Assembly (NCBI GenBank): GCA_033763395.1
Contig: JANRKQ010000110.1
Coordinates: 1 to 64,000, forward strand
Length of the DNA: 64,000 nucleotides
Source: Xiheimicrobium sp033763395
GTDB taxonomy: Bacteria > Myxococcota > Myxococcia > Myxococcales > Myxococcaceae
Reading direction: 5' to 3'
A program made the translations under genes and the position numbers. Below the pieces are notes generated by a model. It saw nothing but the letters and a program-made list of their open reading frames with translations. It had not been told where the DNA came from and made no database searches. This document shows, one piece after another, positions 47,427-57,086 of the stretch (position 1 is the stretch's first letter; each line of letters opens with the position of its first letter).

Positions 47427-49039
47427 GGGAGCACCAGGCTGCCTTCGATGACGCGAACACGCCGAGCCAGGTCGACCGGGTTCGAGCCGGATCCCGTCAA
47501 GAACTCGACGTGGACGCTCCTCGTCCGAACCGTGGTGGCGGGCCCGGGGAGCACGTCGAACTCGTAGCGAAACAGCGGCTGGACCCCGGCGAGCTGGTTG
47601 ATGGAGACAGCCAGTCCGTACACCTGGCCCGGCACGGTGCCGTTGGTGGCGCCAATGTCGAAGCCGGCGCCCTGGGCGATGCCGCCGCTGCGGAACGCGA
47701 GTCGCTCACCCGGGATGAGCCGGGTTCGAACGCCTACCCCGACGATGGCGTCGGCGCCCACCCCGTTGACCGAGGGCACGTTGAGCTGCGTGAGGTCTGC
47801 GCTGAGGAGGAGGGTCACCCGCCCGCCGACCACCGGCCCCCACGTCGAGATGATCTCGTAGGCCTGCGGTGCCTGGAGTGGCGTCAGGACGAAGTCGACC
47901 TGGGCCACGCCGCCCGCGAAGAGGTCCTGATACGTCTGTGAGGCGACCCACCGTGCGCCCTCGGGCAGCTCGGTGATGAGCACCTCGCCCGCGCCCGTCG
48001 TCCCGACCGGGACGTCGTCGACGCGGTACCGACCGTCGACGCCCGTCGTGGCGAACAGCGGCGCGCCGCCTTCCGGGAGTACGGCGAGCCGCACGCCCTC
48101 GACGACGCCACCATCGGCGATCCGCACCTGGCCCTCGACTCGCGCGCGTCGAGCGCCACAGTCGAGGGCGATGGTGAGCCCGTCGCGAGGGCTGATGAGG
48201 TCGAGCTCGGCCGAGCTGCAGCCAGGCGCCTCGGCGAGCAGTCGCTGCACGCCGCGCGGGACGCCAGTGAACTGAAACAGCCCCGTGGCCGGAGTCGCGG
48301 TGGTGAGGCTGGCGGGGGCCAGTGACACGCGAGCGCCCTCGAGCGGGCCGCCCTCCTTGACGATCACCCGCCCGCTCACGGCATCGAGCTCGAGCCCGGT
48401 CTCGTCCCCCAGCACGCCGAGCCGGGCCACGAGCGTGGTGGCGCCCGCACCCAGCTCGAAGTCGATGCCCCGGGGACGGGTGGTGGCGCCCGGGGCGATG
48501 GGGGCCGGAAACACCTCGTACCGACTGCAGGACCCGGCTTCGCCGCAGGGCAGCCCCAGCACGAAGTCGAAGGGCGAACCGTCGGCGCTCGAGCCGTTGC
48601 CGTCGAAGCCCGCACCCGCCTGCGCCGGCACCGACTGGCCAGCGACGTCGGTCGCAGCGACCCCACAGTCGAAGACGACGAGGCCACGCGCGGCAGGCGG
48701 CGAGACGGCGAGGGCCTGCGGCCCCAACGACGCGCTGCTCCGGTTCTCGAGCGCCAGCTCGACGCTCACGCGCTGCCCGTCACCGGCTGCCACCGCATCG
48801 ACCCGGCCCACCTTCAGCGCGAGCCGGTCGTCAGCGAGGAACCGCGGGGCGTCTGCATCGTCACGCCTGACCGGCGCTTCGACCTGCGCGGCGCGGCCAC
48901 CGAGATCGAAGGTGATGGTGAAGCACGAGGGACGAAGCGCCGACGGATCTCGCACCGGGGTTCGTTGGACGGGGGTCGGCGCGTTGCATGCGGCCACAGC
49001 GAAGGCAGCCAGGAGCAGGCGGGATCGATCAGTGAACAC
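47423..49039 (-). CDS. Lipoprotein with carboxypeptidase-regulatory-like domains
   Basis: A 538-residue lipoprotein. I chose GTG at 49039, preceded by GAGG at good spacing and giving the signal FTDRSRLLLAAFAVAAC (lipid Cys18). It overlaps the preceding gene by 11 bases. Beta-sandwich repeats of the CarboxypepD_reg type are visible in the middle (SGRVIVKEGGPLEGARVSL; TGLFQFTGVPRG; RVEGQVRIADGG; VDGRYRVDDVPVG). The flanking regions are beta-rich without a recognised family. No catalytic motif is present. Structural or binding role at the envelope is likely. Confidence 0.8.
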   Translation of the reverse strand: MFTDRSRLLLAAFAVAACNAPTPVQRTPVRDPSALRPSCFTITFDLGGRAAQVEAPVRRDDADAPRFLADDRLALKVGRVDAVAAGDGQRVSVELALENRSSASLGPQALAVSPPAARGLVVFDCGVAATDVAGQSVPAQAGAGFDGNGSSADGSPFDFVLGLPCGEAGSCSRYEVFPAPIAPGATTRPRGIDFELGAGATTLVARLGVLGDETGLELDAVSGRVIVKEGGPLEGARVSLAPASLTTATPATGLFQFTGVPRGVQRLLAEAPGCSSAELDLISPRDGLTIALDCGARRARVEGQVRIADGGVVEGVRLAVLPEGGAPLFATTGVDGRYRVDDVPVGTTGAGEVLITELPEGARWVASQTYQDLFAGGVAQVDFVLTPLQAPQAYEIISTWGPVVGGRVTLLLSADLTQLNVPSVNGVGADAIVGVGVRTRLIPGERLAFRSGGIAQGAGFDIGATNGTVPGQVYGLAVSINQLAGVQPLFRYEFDVLPGPATTVRTRSVHVEFLTGSGSNPVDLARRVRVIEGSLVLP

Positions 49040-49433
49040 AGAGCACCTCGATGACAGTGGAGTCGCTGAAGACGGTGACTGGAGCGGCCAGGTCGACCTG
49101 GAGGACCCAGTGCGACAAGGCCGCACGACCGGGCGTCGACGACCACGACGCGCGGAAGGCCCGGAAGGCCGGGTCGAGGCTCAGCTGAAGACCCGAGTCG
49201 TCGAGCAACGACTGCAGCTCCTTGATCGACGCCAGCCGCCACGCCTGGCTGCCGCCGACGCGAGAGGCCGCACAGGCCGCCTGGGCCTGCGAGAAGCTCT
49301 GGGCGGGCAGCGTCTGCTGCGCCCACACCAGCCCGGTCTCTCGATCGGTGACCGTTCCGGCGGCGGACAGGTACCGACCGCGCGGCGCGGCTCCGAGCGA
49401 CAGCAGCGCCACGAGTGACACGACGTGTCTCAT
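49029..49433 (-). CDS. Small exported DUF1566 protein
   Basis: A 134-residue protein. The ATG at 49433 overlaps the stop of the giant gene (ATGA). Signal peptide at about 1-19 (HVVSLVALLSLGAAPRG). The rest is a DUF1566 (Lcl C-terminal-like) domain: GTVTDRETGLVWAQQ, QAACAASRVGGSQAWRLASIKELQSLLDDSG and a terminal Cys strand (EVLCVH). It resembles the C-terminal domain of the giant protein encoded just upstream, so the two are probably tandem copies. This domain occurs in bacterial surface proteins; function unknown. Confidence 0.85.
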   Translation of the reverse strand: MRHVVSLVALLSLGAAPRGRYLSAAGTVTDRETGLVWAQQTLPAQSFSQAQAACAASRVGGSQAWRLASIKELQSLLDDSGLQLSLDPAFRAFRASWSSTPGRAALSHWVLQVDLAAPVTVFSDSTVIEVLCVH

Positions 49434-52400
49434 CGCACACACCTCACCAGCGTCGGCGCCGAGGCCAGGCTCGACATCGAGTCGAGGGTGCCGTCGCTCC
49501 GAACGACCCACGTCTCTCGCCCGGCCCCGAAGACGCGCGACGAGGCGCTCCAGTAGGCGCCGACCGGGCCCTGGAGCGCCTGCACGTCCCACAGGGGGTC
49601 GTCGAGCCGCGAGTAGTCGAGCAGCGAGGTGAGCTCGATGCGGGTCGGCAGGCGCCAATCGCGACGCCCCTGAAGCCGCAGCGCCGCGCACGCCTGCTCG
49701 GCCTCGTCGAGCGTCGCCGGGGCCACGGGGAGCGGCGCCCGGAGCCACTCGAGGCCCGTCACGAGATCCACCACCGTGCCAGCGCTGGTGACGGTGAGCC
49801 GTGGGGCATCGACGATCGGCCATCGGGCCCACCGCAGGTCGAGCGCGCAGGCCCCGCCCGAGCAGGTCTCACCGTCTCGACAGGCCCGGCCGCACGCTCC
49901 GCAGTGCGAGTCGTCGGCTTCGAGCACCACGCAGCGGCCGGCGCAGAGCGTGCGCCCGGCCTGACAGGCGCACTGCCCCTGGTCGCAGCGCACCTCGCAG
50001 ACGACGCCGCAGGCCCCACAGTGCTCGCGGTCGGACGAGCGGTCGACGCAGCGGCCGTCGCAGCGGTTCTCGTCGGCGCACACGCACTGCCCTGAGCGAC
50101 ACACGGTGCCCGGGTCGGAGCAGGTGGCGCCGTCGTCGGCGACCCCGTCACAGTCGTTGTCCCGCCCATCGCACACCTCGCCGGCCCCTTGTCGGACGCA
50201 CTGGCAGAACAGCGACCCGCTGGTGGACGCGGCGCAGCTCCACTCGGGGAGCGCCGGACAGTCACTGGCCTGTTCGCAGGACCTCGAACAGACCCCGGAG
50301 CGGAGGCAGAGCCCGTCGGCGCAGTCGGCGTTCGTCGAGCACGGCTGGCCGAAGTCGGACTCCACGGGTCCGGCGTCGGCCGAGCCGCTCGGCCCCGCGT
50401 CGGCGTCGACCGGAGTGCTCCCGTCGGCGCGAGACGAAACGACGGGAGCACAGCCCACGACGAGCACGACGAGGGCCGCGAGGGCCGAACGACGGCGCCG
50501 TCGCGCGACCCAGCACAGCATCGCCCCCGACGCCCACAGCCCCCCGGCCCCCGACGTCGAGCACGCGCCCGCGGGCCTCGGCTGCACCGGTTGGCGTGCC
50601 CCGGGGTCGGCCACGCACGCGCGGGCCTGGCAGATGAGCGATTCGCCACAGGCCGCGCCGTCTTCTGCAGGGCCATCGGCCGGGCAGGTCAGCTCGCGCT
50701 CACCGCATCGCTCCTCGGCATCACAGGCGTCGGCGGCGCCCCGGCAGACCCGGCCCGGTGTGGGCCCGCACCAGCCGTCGCGCGCCGCGCCGCGGGCAAC
50801 CGAGCAGGCCTCGCAGGCGTTCGTTCCGCAGGCGCGGTCGCAGCACACGCCGTCGGCGCACACGCCGCTCGAACAAACCTCACCACTCGTGCACGAGCTC
50901 CCCAGGGGCCTGGCCTCGAAGGCACGGAGCCAGATCCGGTCGGCGCCGACCAGATCATCGAAGCGTGTGACGGCCACGACGCCGCGCCCCGCCGCATCGA
51001 CCGTCACGGCGGTCGAGCCCGTCGCAGCGGTGACCTCGCCCAACTCGAAGGGCGGGCTGGCGAGGAGCGCCGAGACGGACACCCAGCGGGCCACGACGGC
51101 GTCGACGCCCCCGCGCGCCTGTCGCCACACCACCAGCGCGTCGTCGCCGACGAAGGCCGCGCTCGCCCCCACGGCGAGCCCGTCAGTGACGCTCAGCGCC
51201 TGCACCGGGCCCAGTGGTTCTCCCGTCGGGGTCACCGCCGCCGCGAACACGGCCGCGCGGTCGCCGTCGTCTTCCTCGAAGACGACCACGAGCCCCGCGT
51301 CGCCGCCGCCGACGGCTCGCAGTCGTTGACTTCGCGGCCGGGTCACCAGCGCGAAGCCATCTGGTGCGATCGGGCTGAGGTTTTCACGAAGGAGCGTCCC
51401 GACGATGTCGGAGCCGGCGGTCGCGACGTCGGTGGTGGCTTCCCACGACAGGAAGAAGCCGGCAGGGAGGCGCGCGAGCCGAGGCGAGCGCCGCACGGTC
51501 GACCCGCGCTCGAGCCTGACTCCCGCCCCCGTACGCCCGAGCACCGAGACTTCGGCCACGCCCAGGCCAGCGCCCGAGGGAGCCGCAGCTGCGACAGCGA
51601 AGGAGCGCGCGGCGGCGATGACCGGAGCGTCAGCGGCGATCGGGGCCCCCGCGGGGGCGACTTCGATCCCTTCGTCATCGAGCGCCATTCCCTGCGCCGA
51701 GACCCGCGCGGCCCAGAGCGTCGGAGCGCCAGTTCTGGTGTCGACGAAGGCCGTCATGGCGAGGTCGCCGGTCGCGGCGAGCGAGGGGCGGCGTTGGTCT
51801 CCCGTCGCCTGCACCACCGGCGTGCCCGACGGGTCGACGACGCCGCCGTCGAACGTGACGCGCGCCCCCCACAGATCGACGTTCCTCCCAGAGCGTCGGT
51901 CCTCGTAGACGAGCAGGGCCGTGTTCTCGCCGAATCCGATGAGGGCCGGCGCGGCCTGTGTGGAGCCGACGCGGGCGAAGGGCACGGCGCTCCCGAGCGG
52001 CTGGGGCGGCGCCCACCGGACCGCAGCGAGCGTCGTCGCGACGCCGACCCGCTCGCCCCACACCGCGGTCGCCCCTGCAGGCGATGTGCTCAAAGCGACG
52101 GGGGAGCTGACCCCTGGCCGGGCGAGCGTCACTTCCGCCCCGAGCGCGCCGCTCGGGTCGATCGGCCGCAGGTGAATCGTCCCGAGGGTCGTCCAGGCGA
52201 CCACGCTCGAGGCCAGGCCAAGCCCGTCGGCCTCGGTGGCGAGGATACGGGCGGGCTCGAGTGGGTCGAGCGTGTCACCGAGCGCCTCGAGCTCCAGAGT
52301 CCGGGCCGCGGCGGTGCGCAGGGCTGAGCCGAGCCAGAAGCCGCCCGCGGGCCTCACGGCAACGAGCGGTCGAAGGCGGTCGCCACTCGCGGGAACGAAC

Positions 52401-55400
52401 TCACGCCCAGCGCCGAGCGCCCCCTGCGCCCAGGCGCGCGCGACGAGCCCGACCTGCGCGCCACGAACGATCTCGGCGACGACGAGCACCGTCCGGCGGT
52501 CCCCCGCCAGCTGCGGCGACGAGAAGGGAGCGATCGGCCCGCCGTCGACCAGCGCGCCGGGGACACCGCCGTCGTTGAGCGTGACGAGGCCGAGGCTGGG
52601 CGACGCACCCGACCGGTGGAGCCTCGCCGCGACGAGCCACCCGGCCGCGTCGGGTGCGACCGCTGGAGCCCGGGCGTCGAGCGAACCCGACATGATCTCA
52701 CGCGGGCCGGCCCACGCGGCGCGCCCCGAGGCGTCGAGCAACAAGGCCATCACCCGCCGCGCCCCCAGCACCGAGTCGGCCTCGGCCCACACCGCGAGGA
52801 AGCGGCCCTGCTCATCGACGGCGAGCGACGGGTGCTCCCGCCAGGGCGCCGGTGGGAGCCGCACGAGGCTCGAGGGGGCCTGGGTTCCATCGGCCGCCAC
52901 CGCCGCGATGAGGAGCACTCCGCTCTCGGCGCGCTCGTCGATCCAGGCAGCAAGGGTGCGCTGCGGCGACGCTGCGAGCGCCACTTCGAGCTGGTTGGCC
53001 GAGGCCTGCAAGGCGTCGAGGGCCCGAATGCCGGCGATCGGCGTGACGATGGGGTCGAGCACGGCCGGCCACCTCGTCTGGCTCACCACCGTCTGCGGGA
53101 CCGCCCATCGAACACCGGTGGGCGTCAACGACGTCTCGAGCGGCCAGCGCCGACCGGTGGCGTCGACCCACGTGGCGGCGCCCACCCGCAGGCCCGCGCC
53201 CAGCTCGTCGAGACACTCGACCTCGCGCCCCCGCGTCGCGCAGGCACGGCCCTCGATGTCGAGCTCGACGGCCATCGGCGTGGGGCGTTGGGGCTCCTGT
53301 ACGTGCCAGCGGTACTCGACCCCGCTCCCGCGATTCTCGAGCACTTCGACCACGCCGCTCGACGCACACTCGAGCGTGGGCCCGTGAATGTGGCACGAGG
53401 CTGACTGGCCCGTGAGCCCACGACTGCGGAGCCGCAGCGGTGACCGTGGGAGCGAGGGGAGCGTCACCTCGAGGGCCTCGCGCTCGAAGCGCAAGAACGC
53501 GCCCGCGGCGATGGCCACCATGGCCGACCCATCAGGTCTCCAGAAACGGTCGAGCGACGCGAGGGCCTCCGCGGCGCGTGGCGGCAACCCGAAGGTCGCG
53601 CGCGCCTCGGGCCCGTCGAGCGTTGGCTCGAGTGTCGGAATCGGTCGAGGCGGCGCCCGACCCGGTCCTGGCGCCGCAATGGACACCAGGGGCGCCAGGG
53701 CGAGGCAGGTCACGACGAGGCGACGACGACGACGCAAGGTGAACAGAGTCGCCAGAAGGAAGGGCAGGAGCGCAGACGACCCGACGCCGGAGCACCCACA
53801 CCCCGGTCGTGGCGGGGGCGGGAAGGACGGCAGCGCCGCCTCACACACCAGCCCCGCTGGCGCCTCGCAGACGTCGCTGACGCCATCGCACGTCACCGGT
53901 GCGCCGCACGCGTCGAGTGGGCCACAGCGGGTTCCTTTCGGCACCAGGCTGCACACCCCTGGCCCCTCGGCGCCCGACAGACAGCTCTGACACCGACCGA
54001 GGCCGCCCTCACAGGCGCTCGTGCAACAGACGCCCTCGACGCAGAAGCCGCTCTCACACTCGTTCGCGGCTTCGCAGCCCTGCCCTGTCCTGCCGGTGCG
54101 GAGGATGCGCGTCATGACCCGCTCGACTCGGAGCCGCGGGTCGAGCGAGACCTCGACCCAGGTGGCCGTCACCCGCCCCGTGAGGGCGTTGGCGAGCGCG
54201 ACCTGGGACTCGGTGGCCGTACCGCTGGCGAGAGAGAGCCGCGACGGCTCGATGACGCCGTCGGCCCCCACCCAGACGCCGACGAGATCGGACGTGTCCG
54301 GCGTCGGGCGTTGCTCGAAGGCGACGAGGAACCGGTCGGCGAGGGCGAGGGCCACCGGGCGCTGCTGGCTGTCCTGACTGCCCGCACCTGACAGGCGCAG
54401 GTCCGGGTGGGCGACGAGGCCTCCGACGGTCACCGCCGCGTACACGACGGGTTCGTCGGGGACGCGGGTGTCGGTCCACGCGACGAGGGCGACGTCCCCC
54501 CGGCTGGCGAGCGAGAAGTCACCGATGGTGCCCGGGCCCACGTTGACCTGCACGTCGCCAGCCTGTGGCGTTCCCTCGGCCGAGAAGCGTCGGAGGAAGA
54601 GGTTGAACGTCGTCGAGGTCGGGCCGAGCCGGTTGTCGAGGTGCGCGACGCGCCAGGTCGCACCGTCCCAGTCGCACCGGGGTGCACGTTGGGCCGAGTC
54701 CTGCCCGCTGGCCTGTCGCGGCGCCATCGGCATACCGCCCGGAGGTGACACCTCGCCGTCGGGGCCGAGGAACGCGCCGTAGATGCGCGGGGTGCCGTCG
54801 GCGCTCTCTCGCCCGTCCTCCCAGACCAGGCAGTAGCCGCTGCCGTTGGCGGCGAGGTGTGGCCGGCGTTGAGAGTGCTGCGCCGTGACGAGGGCTCGGG
54901 GCGCCCCGACGGGCTGCCCGTTCTCGTCGAAGCGACGGGCCCACAGGTCGGGCGTCACCGACTCGGTGGTGTCCTCCCACACCACCAGGTAGCCCCCGGG
55001 GCCGGCCGCGATGGTGGGCGCCGCTTCGGCCCTCGTGCGCGCCGACACCAGCGAGCCGCCGTCCTGGAGCAGCTCCCCGTCGACCCCCAGGGGCATGGCG
55101 TAGAGGTCGCTCGCGCCGGTGCGACTGTCTTCCCACACGACGAGCGAGCCCTCCGCGCGACTGGCGACGACGGGCACCCGTTGGCTGTTCGGCGCCTGGC
55201 TGACCAGCGCCCCGCGCTCCGGGGCCACGCCCCCGTCTGCGCCGATGAAGGCCATGAAGACGTCGCTGAGCTCGAAGGTGTCGTAGGGCGCCTGTCGCGT
55301 GTCGGACCAGGCCACCAGGGCCCCCCCTCCCGCACCTGCGACCACACTCGACGACCACTGCCAGCCGGGCAACCTGACGACGGGCGTGAGCGACGTCGGC

Positions 55401-56977
55401 TGCGGCTGCCGCGGGTCGAACCGGAGCAGCGAGACATCACCCTCGAGGTTGCGCCGGAAGTCGAGGACGCTCACGAAGATGCCCTCGGGCCCGCCGTGTG
55501 CCGACTCGGGAAGGAGCCTCGACGGCGACCTCGCGAGGACAGTCGCGGTCGCGAGGGGCGCCGCGCCGCCGTCGACTTCTTGTGGAACGGCCAGGAGGCT
55601 CACCTCGAAGGACGGGGACGCGAAGGACGAGGCTCCGCCGTCCCACGGCGTACCCGTGGAGCGCGTGAAGACGACTGCGGCGGCGCCATCGGGCAGCGTC
55701 ACCGGCAGACTGACACCGGGGTCGAAGTCGGTGAGCTGTTCGATCGGCCCCAGCGACAGGTCGTCGCGGACCACCCGGCGAAAAGACCCGAGCAGCGTGC
55801 CGCCATCGGGCTCGATCACGTCGCCCCCCCAGTGATGCGCGACCCCCCCGGGCACGCGGTGCACCCGCAGATCCCGTCGGGCCCCAATCGGGAGGTGGCG
55901 CCTGGCCACCTCGATGACGGGCGTGGTGGCGCGCAACGTCACCGGGTCGAAGCGCTGCAGGTCGATGGCATAGGTGGCGAGCTCGAGGCGCTCCCACGCG
56001 ACCTGGAGCGCTCCGCCCACGACCAGCACCTGGGGAATGACCATGGGCGGGTTCTCCTTGAGCACGACGCCGCCCGGGTCGAGCACGTCGCCGGTCTGGC
56101 TCACGCGAAGGACCCGGAGGTCGGTCAGCTCGGCTCGACTGGTCGAGCGGCGGTCGTCGAGGTACGCCACCCAATAGACGAGCCCGTCGAACGCGACCGA
56201 CGGTGCGTGCTGGTTTCCACGAGCCGCCACGAGCGGGATCCCGTTCGGGTCGAGCACTTCACCCGCGCTCGAAACGAAAGCACCGAAGAGATCGGTGTCG
56301 CTGCCGCTGCGACCGTCGACCCAGACGAGCAGCGAGCGGCCGTCGCTCCCGCCACGCGTGAACACGGTCGACTCCTGGCGACCGAAGGCGTGACCGACGA
56401 CCGGAGGCTCGACGGCCCGCGCGGGGCCGAGCCACGGATCGAGCACCGCTGGGTAGCGGCTGTGCTCGAGCACCCGCCGGGGGACCTCGAGCAGCACATC
56501 GTCACCGTCACGTTCGTAGACCAGCGGCGTCCTCCGCCCGTCGGCGTCGACCCAGACTGGAGCCCCCGCGACGAGCGGCTCGAGGACCTGCGAGCCCGCG
56601 AACTCGAGCCGCGTTGGCTGAACCGAGAACGCGCCGGCAGGACGCAGTCGCACCCGCAGCGCACCGCGCGGACGCTCCGGGACGAGGTAGCTGTGTTCAA
56701 ACCCAACGGCGGAAGGTTCGAGTTGCTCGACGACCGCCCCCCACCGCCGCCGCTGCCTCGTCCCCTCGACGACGATGGCCCCGGCGACGGGGGCGGTCTC
56801 GTCATCACCGACAGCGACGACAGAGAACACCTGCCGCTCCGCCACCGAGACGCCTCCCGCCGCCGTGAGGGCCGCCTTGAGGCCGCGCCCGTCGACGAGG
56901 GCCGGGCCCGCCGACCGCTGCGCGGCCGCGAACCAGCCCCACAGACCCGCCACGAGAAGAAGGACGACCGGGCGCAT
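49430..56977 (-). CDS. Giant exported polyprotein: two MYXO-CTERM modules and a lipoprotein module fused in frame
   Basis: A 2515-residue continuous frame from ATG 56977 (signal RPVVLLLVAGLWGWFAAAQ). Module 1 (1-1086) contains many repeats of the LVVWEDSRTGASDLYA / LVVWEDTTES type, probably beta-propellers, then a Cys-rich region (CESGFCVEGVCC) and a MYXO-CTERM signal: CGC at 1060-1062, hydrophobic stretch, Arg 1082-1086. Without a stop, those Arg lead into a new signal (LVVTCLALAPLVSIAA) and module 2 (to 2163), a paralogue of module 1 (shared RYPAVLDP/RWPAVLDP, SSGVCADGVCC). Module 2 ends with Cys2139, a membrane stretch and Arg 2159-2163. These run into a lipoprotein signal (SALAALVVLVVGC, Cys2176) and module 3. 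Module 3 has a MopE-like DGRDNDCDGVADDG, HCGACG repeats and a DUF1566 domain. Confidence 0.85.
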   Translation of the reverse strand: MRPVVLLLVAGLWGWFAAAQRSAGPALVDGRGLKAALTAAGGVSVAERQVFSVVAVGDDETAPVAGAIVVEGTRQRRRWGAVVEQLEPSAVGFEHSYLVPERPRGALRVRLRPAGAFSVQPTRLEFAGSQVLEPLVAGAPVWVDADGRRTPLVYERDGDDVLLEVPRRVLEHSRYPAVLDPWLGPARAVEPPVVGHAFGRQESTVFTRGGSDGRSLLVWVDGRSGSDTDLFGAFVSSAGEVLDPNGIPLVAARGNQHAPSVAFDGLVYWVAYLDDRRSTSRAELTDLRVLRVSQTGDVLDPGGVVLKENPPMVIPQVLVVGGALQVAWERLELATYAIDLQRFDPVTLRATTPVIEVARRHLPIGARRDLRVHRVPGGVAHHWGGDVIEPDGGTLLGSFRRVVRDDLSLGPIEQLTDFDPGVSLPVTLPDGAAAVVFTRSTGTPWDGGASSFASPSFEVSLLAVPQEVDGGAAPLATATVLARSPSRLLPESAHGGPEGIFVSVLDFRRNLEGDVSLLRFDPRQPQPTSLTPVVRLPGWQWSSSVVAGAGGGALVAWSDTRQAPYDTFELSDVFMAFIGADGGVAPERGALVSQAPNSQRVPVVASRAEGSLVVWEDSRTGASDLYAMPLGVDGELLQDGGSLVSARTRAEAAPTIAAGPGGYLVVWEDTTESVTPDLWARRFDENGQPVGAPRALVTAQHSQRRPHLAANGSGYCLVWEDGRESADGTPRIYGAFLGPDGEVSPPGGMPMAPRQASGQDSAQRAPRCDWDGATWRVAHLDNRLGPTSTTFNLFLRRFSAEGTPQAGDVQVNVGPGTIGDFSLASRGDVALVAWTDTRVPDEPVVYAAVTVGGLVAHPDLRLSGAGSQDSQQRPVALALADRFLVAFEQRPTPDTSDLVGVWVGADGVIEPSRLSLASGTATESQVALANALTGRVTATWVEVSLDPRLRVERVMTRILRTGRTGQGCEAANECESGFCVEGVCCTSACEGGLGRCQSCLSGAEGPGVCSLVPKGTRCGPLDACGAPVTCDGVSDVCEAPAGLVCEAALPSFPPPPRPGCGCSGVGSSALLPFLLATLFTLRRRRRLVVTCLALAPLVSIAAPGPGRAPPRPIPTLEPTLDGPEARATFGLPPRAAEALASLDRFWRPDGSAMVAIAAGAFLRFEREALEVTLPSLPRSPLRLRSRGLTGQSASCHIHGPTLECASSGVVEVLENRGSGVEYRWHVQEPQRPTPMAVELDIEGRACATRGREVECLDELGAGLRVGAATWVDATGRRWPLETSLTPTGVRWAVPQTVVSQTRWPAVLDPIVTPIAGIRALDALQASANQLEVALAASPQRTLAAWIDERAESGVLLIAAVAADGTQAPSSLVRLPPAPWREHPSLAVDEQGRFLAVWAEADSVLGARRVMALLLDASGRAAWAGPREIMSGSLDARAPAVAPDAAGWLVAARLHRSGASPSLGLVTLNDGGVPGALVDGGPIAPFSSPQLAGDRRTVLVVAEIVRGAQVGLVARAWAQGALGAGREFVPASGDRLRPLVAVRPAGGFWLGSALRTAAARTLELEALGDTLDPLEPARILATEADGLGLASSVVAWTTLGTIHLRPIDPSGALGAEVTLARPGVSSPVALSTSPAGATAVWGERVGVATTLAAVRWAPPQPLGSAVPFARVGSTQAAPALIGFGENTALLVYEDRRSGRNVDLWGARVTFDGGVVDPSGTPVVQATGDQRRPSLAATGDLAMTAFVDTRTGAPTLWAARVSAQGMALDDEGIEVAPAGAPIAADAPVIAAARSFAVAAAAPSGAGLGVAEVSVLGRTGAGVRLERGSTVRRSPRLARLPAGFFLSWEATTDVATAGSDIVGTLLRENLSPIAPDGFALVTRPRSQRLRAVGGGDAGLVVVFEEDDGDRAAVFAAAVTPTGEPLGPVQALSVTDGLAVGASAAFVGDDALVVWRQARGGVDAVVARWVSVSALLASPPFELGEVTAATGSTAVTVDAAGRGVVAVTRFDDLVGADRIWLRAFEARPLGSSCTSGEVCSSGVCADGVCCDRACGTNACEACSVARGAARDGWCGPTPGRVCRGAADACDAEERCGERELTCPADGPAEDGAACGESLICQARACVADPGARQPVQPRPAGACSTSGAGGLWASGAMLCWVARRRRRSALAALVVLVVGCAPVVSSRADGSTPVDADAGPSGSADAGPVESDFGQPCSTNADCADGLCLRSGVCSRSCEQASDCPALPEWSCAASTSGSLFCQCVRQGAGEVCDGRDNDCDGVADDGATCSDPGTVCRSGQCVCADENRCDGRCVDRSSDREHCGACGVVCEVRCDQGQCACQAGRTLCAGRCVVLEADDSHCGACGRACRDGETCSGGACALDLRWARWPIVDAPRLTVTSAGTVVDLVTGLEWLRAPLPVAPATLDEAEQACAALRLQGRRDWRLPTRIELTSLLDYSRLDDPLWDVQALQGPVGAYWSASSRVFGAGRETWVVRSDGTLDSMSSLASAPTLVRCVR
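50450..50563 (-). other. Internal MYXO-CTERM / lipoprotein-signal junction (modules 2 and 3)
   Basis: Reads Cys2139, a hydrophobic stretch (GAGGLWASGAMLCWV), five Arg (codons at 50489-50503), then SALAALVVLVVGC with a lipobox ending at Cys2176. There is no stop codon in frame. An in-frame ATG at 50521 could also allow separate initiation of the lipoprotein module, with GGGGG just upstream. Confidence 0.8.
53672..53800 (-). other. Internal MYXO-CTERM / signal-peptide junction (modules 1 and 2)
   Basis: Reads GCGCSG (1059-1064), hydrophobic ALLPFLLATLFTL, five Arg (codons at 53720-53734), then LVVTCLALAPLVSIAAP with a signal-peptidase-like AA end. There is no stop codon in frame. An in-frame TTG at 53737 precedes the Arg run, but no ribosome site is visible. 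Confidence 0.8.
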
Positions 56978-57057
56978 GAGTCGCGGCCGATACGAGAAGC
57001 GTGCCGACGCGACCTCGACGCGACACCTCCGACACCGCGACGCCAACGACCATCAGC

Positions 57058-57086
57058 TGAGCAATTCCCCCGTTCAGGGTGAGCAA
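57058..57086. promoter_or_regulatory. Direct repeat TGAGCAA x2, 22 bp apart (divergent surface operons)
   Basis: TGAGCAAT occurs at 57058-57065 and 57080-57087, in the 179-bp region between the leftward giant gene and the rightward vWA lipoprotein gene. The cores start 22 bp apart and the second ends 71 bases before the ATG at 57157, identical to the pair at 41793-41821. Likely a shared regulator site. Confidence 0.6.

Noticed and set aside
49430..56977. Treating the giant leftward frame as three separate genes
   Set aside because: No stop codon separates the units and they are in one frame. I keep one gene, while noting possible internal starts at 53737 and 50521.
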